DNA from: Streptomyces caelestis | Lineage (GTDB): Bacteria > Actinomycetota > Actinomycetes > Streptomycetales > Streptomycetaceae | DNA length: 64,000 nt | Direction: 5' to 3' | NCBI RefSeq assembly: GCF_001279005.1 | Contig: NZ_LGCN01000197.1 | Coordinates: forward strand, 1 to 64,000 | In this document: positions 57,261-64,000 of the stretch, piece after piece | How positions within the stretch are numbered: position 1 is the first letter of the stretch | Layout: each line of letters opens with the position of its first letter | The notes under the pieces: model-generated | Seen by the model: the letters and a program-made list of their open reading frames with translations, nothing else | What the model was told of the DNA's origin: nothing | The model's database searches: none | Program-made: the position numbers and the translations under genes

Positions 57261-57677
57261 TCAGGCGGCCACCACGAGCGCGGTGAACACGGCCACTCCC
57301 ACCAGCAGGCCGAACAGCGCAGTGCCGACGTTGAGATCCGTGGCGACCTTGGCCTTCTGCGGCTTGTCCGGCAGATACAGAAGGCTGCGCGTCTCGCCGA
57401 TCTCGGCCAGTGGCTGGCTGTGTGCCGTCGTCATGACGCGGGCAACCTGCCCGTCGGCCGCCGTGAACTCGAATTCGCATGTGACGCTCGGTTTTGCGGT
57501 GCTGGGGTTTCGGTGCACGGCAACGCATACGCCGTCACATGTGACACCCCTTCTTATGAAGGGGACATCGCGCCAAAGAAGCACCAGACAAGGGATGATG
57601 AAAAAGACGCCGATAAGTACGGCGGGTGCGACAAGTTTCACGACATCTCCCAAGGGTCGGCCAACAGGAGCCGGCAC
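57261..57677 (-). CDS. DUF3592-like membrane protein
   Basis: A 138-residue protein with two hydrophobic segments (LIGVFFIIPCLVLLW near the N-terminus and GTALFGLLVGVAVFTALVV at the C-terminus). A beta-rich domain of about 75 residues lies between them. The middle contains CDGVCVAVHRN and CEFEFTAADG and ends in LLYLPDKPQKAKV, the DUF3592 pattern. The GTG at 57677 has GAGG 6 nt upstream; another GTG at 57641 with GGGAG is possible. Function unknown. Confidence 0.6.
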   Translation of the reverse strand: MPAPVGRPLGDVVKLVAPAVLIGVFFIIPCLVLLWRDVPFIRRGVTCDGVCVAVHRNPSTAKPSVTCEFEFTAADGQVARVMTTAHSQPLAEIGETRSLLYLPDKPQKAKVATDLNVGTALFGLLVGVAVFTALVVAA

Positions 57678-57897
57678 CGCAACCTCGCGAGGAGAGCTGT
57701 GACGGCGAGTGGTGCGACTTCCGGCCAGGGAGCACCCGTAAGGGCTGGTGAGGCGCCCGTGGAGACGCACCGTGAACCGGAGTGCACGATCGAAGACGTC
57801 GGTGGTTCGGGTGAAGACCCACGGAATTCAACCGGTCGGGTAGGGGCGCAGCCGCAACCACCCGCGTATCCGAGGTCACGCAACGAGACCTCCACCA

Positions 57898-58584
57898 TCA
57901 TGAGAACGGCTGCGAGAACAACCAGAGGCCGGCCGGGATGCTCAGCAGGTCCACTAGCAGGACACCGAAGAAGATCCGGAACTCGGCAGGGTTCTGCGGC
58001 ATTTCGTACTTCCCGTCTCTGCTCCGGAAGCGCCGCAGGGGCGCGAACCGTTCTCCTGGAGCACCGATGACGATCTTCACCAAGAAGAGATAGCCGAACA
58101 AATATGCGGTACCGGTGAGGCATACCATCAGGAAAATGATGTTCACGTCTCCGTGGTAATTCGCGATACCCGTGACGGTGACCCGTAACCAGGCGGAAAG
58201 CGCACCGACCGGCAGTGCGAGAAGGTGTACCAGCGCACCCCTGCTCGATGCATTCACCGAATACAGAAGGTAAGCGATCGCGGCGATGCCGGCGATGAAT
58301 ATCGAGAGGATCCCGAATCCCGTCCCGGCTGGACATCTCGGATATCCAATTTCCCCGCAGTTCCCGTACCCGACGTTCCAGAGGCCGCGGGTCACGGCAT
58401 AGACGCCGCCCCAGATTAATATGCCGAAAATCGGAGGCAGCGCGAACGTCAGAACGTTCACGTCACCGCTGTTTTGTTTTGTCCCCCCGGCATTCACGGG
58501 CGGAACACTACTGATCACCGGCCGCCCCGACAAGCCCTGCCCTTCCACTGTGCCCGACGCCGGCCGTTTCCAGGGCTTGATCAA
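57898..58584 (-). CDS. Integral membrane protein with NCG/CPAGTG motif
   Basis: Up to 228 residues with about five hydrophobic segments. Between segments 1 and 2 is an extracytoplasmic loop with GNCGEIGYPRCPAGTGFG, containing two cysteines that could form a disulfide. The same loop (NCG...PCPSGTGYA) occurs in the protein at 59946-60545. The first codon is TTG and the start is uncertain; GTG codons at 58548 and near 58497 are alternatives. No recognised family. The pair may be paralogues within one cluster. Confidence 0.6.
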   Translation of the reverse strand: MIKPWKRPASGTVEGQGLSGRPVISSVPPVNAGGTKQNSGDVNVLTFALPPIFGILIWGGVYAVTRGLWNVGYGNCGEIGYPRCPAGTGFGILSIFIAGIAAIAYLLYSVNASSRGALVHLLALPVGALSAWLRVTVTGIANYHGDVNIIFLMVCLTGTAYLFGYLFLVKIVIGAPGERFAPLRRFRSRDGKYEMPQNPAEFRIFFGVLLVDLLSIPAGLWLFSQPFS

Positions 58585-58950
58585 GTTCCGTAGGTGTCCG
58601 GATCGTCGGTGATGCCCGGGACGGGGAGTGCTCGGTGGGGACGCGAACCGGTCACGGCGCCTGCCCTCCCGCCCGGTGTTACGCCGCGGGCGCCCGCCCG
58701 CAGGGCGACCCGGGGGCGCCGGTGCGCCGTCCGGCAGCCGCTCGGGGGAGCGGACCGGCTTGCCGGAGCCCTTGGGGGATGCGGCCGGTGTGTGCGGACG
58801 GTGCCGGACCGGGGTCCTCGACAGGAGAAAGTGGATTTTTCGCTGGGTGGTGAACCCATGGCGGCGCCCGCCCGTCTTGCCTCCCGCAATCGCTCAGGGA
58901 GCCACTGGCCGGCAGTGCGCGGCCGGTTTCCCCGACGTAAGGAGAAGCGT
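58585..58950. other. Upstream region of small secreted protein
   Basis: 366 nt without a gene. Positions 58664-58852 form copy A of a duplicated segment whose other copy is at 59471-59655. The ribosome binding site TAAGGAGAAG lies just before the ATG at 58951. Confidence 0.5.
58664..58852 (+). repeat. Duplicated intergenic segment, copy A
   Basis: About 190 nt related to 59471-59655. Shared blocks include ACGCCGCGGGCGC, CCGGTGCGCCG, GTGCGGACGGTGCCGG, and a GGGTGGTG end. It lies upstream of the small secreted protein gene, so it may be its promoter or leader. Confidence 0.75.
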
Positions 58951-59235
58951 ATGAAGTCCTGGCGTTCCCGTACGGCCGCCGCGGCCCTGGTCGCCGCCGC
59001 GGCCGTCGTCCCCCTCACCGCGAGCACCGCCTCCGCCGCGGCGAGCCCTTCCGGGGGCTTCTCGGCGGCCGGCGGCGGGCTGTGGACGATACGTCCCATC
59101 GGTGGTACCTGGGGAACGCTCGCGGAGTGCGAAGCGGAGAAGGCGGAGTTCGCCAAGCAGAACACCACGTACATGGCGCTCTATTGCATCCAGGACTCGC
59201 GGGGCGCTTGGGACCTCTGGGGTCTGCCCTTCTAG
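58951..59235 (+). CDS. Small secreted protein
   Basis: A 94-residue protein. A signal peptide (MKSWRSRTAAAALVAAAAVV) ends at about SASAAA near residue 30. The mature part has about 60 residues, rich in Gly and Trp with two cysteines (AECEAE and LYCIQDS), which could form a disulfide. The ribosome binding site AGGAGA is good. No family is recognised; it may be a small secreted peptide or stress protein. Confidence 0.7.
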   Translation: MKSWRSRTAAAALVAAAAVVPLTASTASAAASPSGGFSAAGGGLWTIRPIGGTWGTLAECEAEKAEFAKQNTTYMALYCIQDSRGAWDLWGLPF

Positions 59236-59393
59236 CAGGGATGAGGTGACCCGTTCCGCAGAGGACCGGTGTCGTCCGGAGCCCGGTGTCAGCCGCACGG
59301 TTCCGCCGGTGCCCCGCCCGTGAACGGCGGCCACGCGTCGGCCGCCCGGGGCCGGAGGCATCGCAGGTGAAGGCCACTCGGGCGACGCCCCCG

Positions 59394-59440
59394 CAGCGGA
59401 CCCTCCACCGGAGCGAACCACTCCGGTGGAGGGTCCGCTG
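59394..59440. terminator. 20-bp perfect stem-loop
   Basis: The arms 59394-59413 and 59421-59440 are perfectly complementary (outer CAGCGGACCC/GGGTCCGCTG, inner CTCCACCGGAG/CTCCGGTGGAG) with a 7-nt loop. It is the longest perfect stem in the window, about 160 nt after the small secreted gene. No T-tract follows. Confidence 0.7.
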
Positions 59441-59470
59441 ACCGGCACCGCACACGGGCCGTCCCGCCCG

Positions 59471-59655
59471 CCCTCCCGCCGGCGTCACGCCGCGGGCGCT
59501 CTCCCACGGGGCGGCCCGGCGGTGCCGGTGCGCCGCCCGGTCTCCCGGTCCAGCCGCCCGGGGTGCGCTCGACCGGCGCCCCCAGAGATCTTCGGGAGTG
59601 CGGACGGTGCCGGGCCCGGAGGGGAGAGAGGAAACCGGATCTCTCGACGGGTGGT
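59471..59655 (+). repeat. Duplicated intergenic segment, copy B
   Basis: About 185 nt related to 58664-58852, ending in the same GGGTGGTG. Unlike copy A, no small secreted gene follows; 170 nt later an IS5 remnant begins. Confidence 0.75.
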
Positions 59656-59825
59656 GGCGCCAGTGTCCTCGCACCCGCGTCAAGCGGAGCCGTCCGCCGG
59701 CGTCCTCACCACGCAACGCTTCGGGAAGACTTCACGCCGACAGCCGCCGACGAGACCCGTCCGGATCGCCGGCCGGACCATCCTGTGATGGTCCGCGACC
59801 GTTCTGCCGCACACCCTGTCGTCGG

Positions 59826-59942
59826 ACTCACCTGATCTGCGACGGACGCGGCACACCGCTCAAGGTCATCACCGCCGCGGCCAACGTCAACGACGTCACC
59901 CAGACCCTCACCCTGGTCGACGGCGTCCCACCCGTCACGTGA
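59826..59942 (+). pseudogene. IS5-family transposase fragment
   Basis: The frame reads THLICDGRGTPLKVITAAAN, then VNDVTQTLTLVDGVPPV, the segment of IS5-type DDE transposases after the second catalytic Asp. The rest of the gene and both IS ends are missing. A dead remnant. Confidence 0.8.
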
Positions 59943-59945
59943 GCC

Positions 59946-60545
59946 TCAGGCCAGTGCCGCTCCCGCACAGCAGCCGAGGGCCGCGCCCGTCAGGCTCAGG
60001 GCGAGAAGGAGGTTGCGCGCGCGCTCCTCCGAGGGCCCCGATGCCGCCACCGTGCCGCCGCGGTCGAGTCGCACGCACCACAGCAACAAGGCGGTGCCCC
60101 ATCTGCGGAACAGCCGGCGTCCGTACAGCACGCCGGGCAGCAGGGCGCTCAACAGGCCTATGACGGCCATGACCACCCTGCTCTGGGACGTGTCGGCGAT
60201 GAACGCGGCGGACCACAGGAAGCGGGCCCCGAGGACCGCACCCACCACGACGGGCACCACGGCGGCCGGCATGGGCCCGCGGACGCCCTCCCGCCACAAG
60301 TAGGCGAGCAGTACCAGCGCTCCGAAAACCGCCACCCACGGCCCCGCCAGCGCGTAGCCGGTGCCCGACGGACACGGCACACCGATACGTGGGCCGCAGT
60401 TCTCGGCCCTTCCGGCGAATCCCCACATGAACATGAAGAAGCTGCTTACTCCACCTAGGATCAGCAGATTGAGAACGAAAACGGTGATTCCGGACGTGAG
60501 CATATTGTTCGGAGCAGGCTCTTTGTCACGCACCTTTCCCCCCAT
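59946..60545 (-). CDS. Integral membrane protein with NCG/CPSGTG motif
   Basis: A 199-residue membrane protein with about five hydrophobic segments (GITVFVLNLLILGGVSSFF first). The loop after segment 1 contains ENCGPRIGVPCPSGTGYA, matching the loop of the protein at 57898-58584 in position, spacing and the cysteine/glycine pattern. Family not recognised. The pair flanks the small secreted gene and the duplicated DNA. Confidence 0.68.
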   Translation of the reverse strand: MGGKVRDKEPAPNNMLTSGITVFVLNLLILGGVSSFFMFMWGFAGRAENCGPRIGVPCPSGTGYALAGPWVAVFGALVLLAYLWREGVRGPMPAAVVPVVVGAVLGARFLWSAAFIADTSQSRVVMAVIGLLSALLPGVLYGRRLFRRWGTALLLWCVRLDRGGTVAASGPSEERARNLLLALSLTGAALGCCAGAALA

Positions 60546-60822
60546 TCATATGTACGCCGAACGCTACTGAACTTGCTCGGGTGATGCCGGGAGTGGTCGC
60601 GACCGCAGGGCGTGGAAGATTCCGAGGGCGGAGAGCCCGGGAGTCCGGCGAGGGGGTCCTCCGGGCGGTCCCGGCTCGGTGAAGCCCGGATCGCCGGGTC
60701 GGTGCGGGATTCGGGCCGTGGTCCGCGTCGAGGGCGCCTGGCGACCGATGAAGCGGCCCGGAGGCCGCGTGGCGGCAGGCACGCGCCCCGTCCGCCCCGC
60801 CCCGCCGCAATAAGGTGCCCGT

Positions 60823-61194
60823 ATGAGCATCATCGGAGTCGGGATCGACGTGGCCGAGGTCGAGCGGTTCGCGGCGTCGCTGGAGCGGACGCCCGCGCTG
60901 GGCCGGCGGCTCTTCCTGGAGAGCGAGCTGCTGCTGCCCAGCGGTGAGCGGCGCGGCGTCGCCTCGCTCGCCGCGCGGTTCGCGGCCAAGGAGGCGCTCG
61001 CCAAGGCGCTCGGGGCGCCCGCGGGGCTCCACTGGACCGACGCCGAGGTGTGGTGCGAGGACAGCGGGCAGCCCCGGCTGCGGGTGAAGGGGACGGTGGC
61101 CGCCCGCGCCGCCGAACTGGGCGTGCGGTCCTGGCACGTCTCGCTCAGCCATGACGCCGGGGTGGCCTCGGCGGTCGTGATCGCGGAGGGGTGA
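60823..61194 (+). CDS. acpS: Holo-acyl-carrier-protein synthase
   Basis: A 123-residue AcpS that transfers 4'-phosphopantetheine from CoA to acyl carrier proteins. [12 protein letters not shown] holds the metal-binding Asp8, and [12 protein letters not shown] the second metal-binding Glu. Length is typical. It lies in a group with coaA and glmS, in the usual Streptomyces neighbourhood. Confidence 0.95.
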   Translation: MSIIGVGIDVAEVERFAASLERTPALGRRLFLESELLLPSGERRGVASLAARFAAKEALAKALGAPAGLHWTDAEVWCEDSGQPRLRVKGTVAARAAELGVRSWHVSLSHDAGVASAVVIAEG

Positions 61195-61199
61195 GGCCC

Positions 61200-61319
61200 G
61201 TGTTCGCCTTCCCCGGGGTCGGGGTCGACCTGCCGGTCTGGGGCGACGCGTTCCTCGTCGTCGCCGCCGTGCTCGCCGTCGTCTTCGCCCTCGTACGGCT
61301 GCTGCGCCGCCGCCGATGA
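61200..61319 (+). CDS. Small single-pass membrane peptide
   Basis: A 39-residue open frame starting with GTG 5 nt after the acpS stop. Its start region contains GGAGGGGTGAGG. A short N-terminal part with a Pro/Gly motif is followed by FLVVAAVLAVVFALV, a membrane segment, and a basic end (RLLRRRR), so the C-terminus is cytoplasmic. The frame is too short for codon statistics, but the coupling and topology support a real gene. Confidence 0.5.
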   Translation: MFAFPGVGVDLPVWGDAFLVVAAVLAVVFALVRLLRRRR

Positions 61320-61415
61320 AATATGTGAAAAGAGGGTGCGTGTATCGCGTGGACCGGGGTACAAGCGGTTGAGCCGGTGCCGGAAGTGGGGCCGACCGAC
61401 CAGGGAGGGCGAACA

Positions 61416-62264
61416 GTGACGTCGACGATGACACGGACCGACCGAGCTCAGACAGTGACCGAACTGCCGGAGGTCGCCGATCCCGGTCAGGTCGCGCCGA
61501 AGGACGCCCGGGAGCTGTCCAAGCAGTTCTTCCGCCGGCTGGCGGAGCTGGAAGAGGGCACGCACGAGTACCAGTACGCGCGCAACACGCTGATCGAGAT
61601 GAACATGTCCCTGGTCCGCTTCGCGGCCGGCCGGTTCCGCAGCCGCGGGCCGGAGGAGATGGAGGACATCGTCCAGGTCGGCATGATCGGTCTGATCAAG
61701 GCGATCGACCGGTTCGAGCTGTCCCGCGAGGTGGAGTTCACCTCCTTCGCGATCCCCTACATCGTCGGCGAGATCAAGCGGTTCTTCCGGGACACGTCGT
61801 GGTCCGTGCACGTGCCGCGCCGGCTCCAGGAGGCCCGGGTGCAGCTCGCCCGCGCCACCGAGGAGCTGCGCAGCCGGCTGGGCCGCACGCCCACGACGGC
61901 CGAGCTCGCCCAGCTGATGAGCCTGACCGAGGAAGAGGTCAACGAGGCCCGGATCGCGTCCAACGGCTACAACTCCGCGTCCCTGGACGCCGCCATCGGC
62001 AGCGAGCCGGACGGCGAGAGCGTGCTCGCGGACTTCATCGGCACCGAGGACGCCGCGCTGGAACTGGTCGAGGACTTCCACGCGCTGGCGCCGATGATCG
62101 CCGAGCTCGACGAGCGCGAGCGCAAGATCGTGCACTGGCGCTTCGTGGAGGAGCTGACGCAGGCGGAGATCGGTGAGCGGCTCGGCTGCTCCCAGATGCA
62201 CGTCTCGCGCCTGCTGTCCCGCACGCTGAAGCGGCTGCGCGCGGGGATGCTCACCACGGACTGA
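61416..62264 (+). CDS. SigB/SigF-family RNA polymerase sigma factor
   Basis: A 282-residue group 3 sigma factor. Region 2 is DIVQVGMIGLIKAIDRFELS with region 2.4-like YIVGEIKRFFRDTSW. Region 3 (RRLQEARVQL) and region 4 (LTQAEIGERLGCSQMHVSRL) are complete. GTG 61416 has GGGAGGG upstream; an earlier frame start is unlikely. Such factors are controlled by RsbW-like anti-sigma factors; two candidate ATPases lie in the window, but no link can be shown. Confidence 0.85.
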   Translation: MTSTMTRTDRAQTVTELPEVADPGQVAPKDARELSKQFFRRLAELEEGTHEYQYARNTLIEMNMSLVRFAAGRFRSRGPEEMEDIVQVGMIGLIKAIDRFELSREVEFTSFAIPYIVGEIKRFFRDTSWSVHVPRRLQEARVQLARATEELRSRLGRTPTTAELAQLMSLTEEEVNEARIASNGYNSASLDAAIGSEPDGESVLADFIGTEDAALELVEDFHALAPMIAELDERERKIVHWRFVEELTQAEIGERLGCSQMHVSRLLSRTLKRLRAGMLTTD

Positions 62265-62360
62265 GGCGACGAAGGGCGTGCGGCGGGACGCACGGCGGGG
62301 TGCACGGCGGGGTGCGGCGACAGGGAGCGCCGCACCCCGCCGTGCGTGTGCGCGCCTCCG

Positions 62361-63551
62361 CTAGCAGATCGACTGGCCGCTGTTGACCAGCCGGTTGTTG
62401 CGGAACGTCGTGTTCTCGCCGCAGGGGCTCTCGCGGATCGACGAGTTGGTCACCGTGAGGTTCTGGACGGTGATGTCCCGGTTGTTCGCGAACTCCGTCC
62501 GCGCCGCCAGCCGGATCTCGCCGCCGCCGGTGACGGTGCCGCTCTGCGCGGCGAGGTTCACGTTGGAGCAGTTCTCGATGAGGATCGCGTTGTTGCCGGT
62601 GTTCGAGAGCGTGATCCTGTCGATGGTCGCGCCGCCGCTCTCCGAGACGCAGAACACGCCCCGTCCGCCGCCGCGCGCGACGACCTCGCCGACGCGGATG
62701 TTGGTGGGGTAGGAGTTGCCGATGCGGCCGTTGCGGTTGGCCATGCGGAAGGCGGCGTACCCGGTGCCGGCGCCGGCGTTCTCCGCGTCCACCCTGGAGA
62801 CGGTGGCGTTGATCGTCTGGTTCAGCAGCAGGCCCGACTCGCCGACGTCGCGGGCGGTCACCGTGCCGACGGTGAGGCCGTCGACGCCGTAGGTCTCCAC
62901 GGCGTGGCTGGACGCGCCGGAGACGTACACGTCGTCGATGCGGACGTTGCGGGTCCACTGGCTGGTGTCGCCGCGGTTGTCGATGCGGACGCCGAGGCCG
63001 CGGGAGAGCCGCATGTCGATCTGGCCGAGGACGACGTTCTGCACGTTGCGCAGGAAGATCCCGTACAGCGGGGCGCCGGTGACGTCGAGGTGCTGCACCT
63101 CGATGTCGCGGGTGCCGCGGGAGTAGACCGGGGCCTGGTCGCCGGAGCCGCTGCCGGTGACGTCGATGGTGCCGCAGACGTCGAGGGCCGTGTAGCTCGG
63201 CAGGGAGATGCGGGAACCGGCGGAGACGGAGCCCGAGCCGCGGACCACGACCCGTTCCTTGCTGGTGCGGCCGGGGGTCAGGCTGTTGATCGCCGCCTGC
63301 ACGGCCGCGCGCATGTCGGTGCCGGTGTGGACCGTGCTGCCGCCGCGCCTGGCCGTCCAGGTGCCGCCGTTCAGTACGGCCTCGGCCTGGTAGGAGCCGT
63401 CGCCGCAGGCCGCGGCGCGGGCGGGGGCCGGGGCCGCGGTGGTCGCGGTGGTGGGGGAGGTCGCGGCGCCGGCCGGGGCCGTCATGGCGCCGGCGGCGGT
63501 GAGGAGTGCGGTGGCGCCGGCTGCTGCGAGGAGTGCGGCTCTGCGTCCCAT
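62361..63551 (-). CDS. Secreted parallel beta-helix protein (pectate-lyase-like)
   Basis: A 396-residue secreted protein. The twin-arginine-like signal MGRRAALLAAAGATALLTA ends near residue 30, and a Thr/Ala-rich linker follows. The rest has the regular 20-25-residue turns of a right-handed parallel beta-helix (e.g. VQNVVLGQIDMRLSRGLGV, NATVSRVDAENAGAG) with Asn and Cys ladders. Likely a polysaccharide lyase or hydrolase of the pectin-lyase fold; the catalytic residues cannot be assigned. GAGGACCC precedes the ATG. A LacI-type palindrome lies 35 nt upstream. Confidence 0.82.
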   Translation of the reverse strand: MGRRAALLAAAGATALLTAAGAMTAPAGAATSPTTATTAAPAPARAAACGDGSYQAEAVLNGGTWTARRGGSTVHTGTDMRAAVQAAINSLTPGRTSKERVVVRGSGSVSAGSRISLPSYTALDVCGTIDVTGSGSGDQAPVYSRGTRDIEVQHLDVTGAPLYGIFLRNVQNVVLGQIDMRLSRGLGVRIDNRGDTSQWTRNVRIDDVYVSGASSHAVETYGVDGLTVGTVTARDVGESGLLLNQTINATVSRVDAENAGAGTGYAAFRMANRNGRIGNSYPTNIRVGEVVARGGGRGVFCVSESGGATIDRITLSNTGNNAILIENCSNVNLAAQSGTVTGGGEIRLAARTEFANNRDITVQNLTVTNSSIRESPCGENTTFRNNRLVNSGQSIC

Positions 63552-63585
63552 GGGTCCTCTGCTTCCGTCGTCGAACCGATTCGAC

Positions 63586-63597
63586 TGAATCGATTCA
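63586..63597. promoter_or_regulatory. LacI-type operator palindrome
   Basis: TGAATCGATTCA is a perfect 12-bp palindrome with the central CG typical of LacI-family operators. An overlapping inverted repeat CGATTC-GACT-GAATCG spans 63577-63592. It lies 35 nt upstream of the beta-helix gene start, so carbohydrate induction is likely. Confidence 0.6.
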
Positions 63598-63699
63598 TTC
63601 GGTGGGGGGCCGAGAGTTTGGCAAGGGCATGACGAGGAGTCAAGCGGTCCGCCCCGCCGGTACGGGAGTCGACGGGCCGTCTGCGGGAGACTCGGACGC

Positions 63700-64000
63700 A
63701 TGCGTACTGCGTACAGCGTGGAGACGGTCAGGACGGCGGAACGGGAACTGATGGCACGGCTGCCGGAGGGGGCGTTGATGCAGCGCGCCGCCGCCGGGCT
63801 CGCCGCGGCCTGTGCGGACGTGCTGGGGAGGGTGTACGGCAGCCGGGTCGTACTGCTGGTCGGCAGCGGGGACAACGGCGGTGACGCCCTCTACGCCGGC
63901 GCCCGGCTCGCCCGGCGCGGCGCGGGCGTGAGCGCGGTGCTGCTCGCGCCCGAGCGCGCCCACGCCGGGGGGCTCGCGGCGCTGCGCCGGGCGGGCGGGC
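63700..64000 (+). CDS. nnr: NAD(P)H-hydrate epimerase/dehydratase, 5' part
   Basis: The first 100 residues of a bifunctional NAD(P)HX repair enzyme. The YjeF_N epimerase domain begins with RTAYSVETVRTAERELMARL and holds the LLVGSGDNGGDALYAGARLA motif, which binds NAD(P)HX and marks the family. The gene runs off the window end. Divergent from the beta-helix gene. It follows acpS and precedes alr in related genomes, as I recall. Confidence 0.85.
   Translation, partial: MRTAYSVETVRTAERELMARLPEGALMQRAAAGLAAACADVLGRVYGSRVVLLVGSGDNGGDALYAGARLARRGAGVSAVLLAPERAHAGGLAALRRAGG

Larger units (their letters stand above)
59236..59945. other. Non-coding region with duplicated and IS-derived DNA
   Basis: 710 nt without an intact gene. 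It contains a 20-bp perfect stem-loop (59394-59440), copy B of the duplicated segment (59471-59655), and an IS5-type transposase fragment (59826-59942). Confidence 0.6.

Noticed and set aside
57004..58070. Plus-strand frames opposite the DUF3592-like gene
   Set aside because: No domain, no start signal, and codon use unlike the minus-strand genes.

Overview
The window is Streptomyces chromosomal DNA. The base composition is very G+C-rich with G/C at third codon positions, GTG starts are common, and the ribosomal cluster has the actinobacterial order (no rpsD between rpsK and rpoA). gdhA lies upstream of rpsJ, as I recall from the S. coelicolor chromosome.

Layout. (1) 1-20.2 kb is an accessory block. 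It holds an RsbW-like ATPase, an unknown protein overlapping a PIN-domain protein, an Scr1/WhiJ-type regulator with its DUF397 partner, and a two-gene SNF2 helicase plus Eco57I-type methylase unit resembling DISARM DrmD/DrmMI. A lone SUKH-type immunity protein, gdhA, a regulator/SDR/tautomerase group with a perfect 21-bp operator-like palindrome, and several proteins of unknown function follow. (2) 20.6-38.7 kb is the S10-spc-alpha cluster: rpsJ-rplC-rplD-rplW-rplB-rpsS-rplV-rpsC-rplP-rpmC-rpsQ, then rplN-rplX-rplE-rpsN-rpsH-rplF-rplR-rpsE-rpmD-rplO-secY-adk-map-infA, then rpmJ-rpsM-rpsK-rpoA-rplQ-truA. Stem-loops sit at most operon junctions. Decayed copies of the 3' ends of map and rpsK lie just downstream of those genes. 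(3) 38.7-44.6 kb carries a truncated GT39-like remnant, two membrane proteins, rplM-rpsI and glmM. (4) 44.6-49.8 kb is a secreted polymorphic toxin of 1492 residues (ricin lectin, alanine-rich coil, C-terminal candidate nuclease) with its putative immunity gene. (5) 50.3-55.2 kb has a DUF389 protein, coaA, a lipoprotein and glmS, the last probably leaderless. (6) 55.2-64 kb is a second regulator/DUF397/ATPase triad, small membrane and secreted proteins of unknown function with duplicated intergenic DNA and an IS5 remnant, acpS with a 39-residue membrane peptide, a SigB/SigF-type sigma factor, a secreted beta-helix protein with a LacI-type operator, and the 5' part of nnr (cut by the window end).

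How the genes work together. The core supplies translation, SecY export, RNA polymerase alpha and tRNA/protein maturation. glmM and glmS lie near each other and feed UDP-GlcNAc synthesis; coaA and acpS make CoA and activate acyl carrier proteins. The accessory genes are mostly defence or competition (helicase-methylase, PIN pair, toxin-immunity) and developmental-type regulation (two WhiJ/AbaA-like triads, a sigma factor). The candidates for something undescribed are the PIN-domain operon, the stripped-down DISARM-like pair, the toxin C-terminal domain, and the twin membrane proteins that share an NCG...CPxGTG motif.
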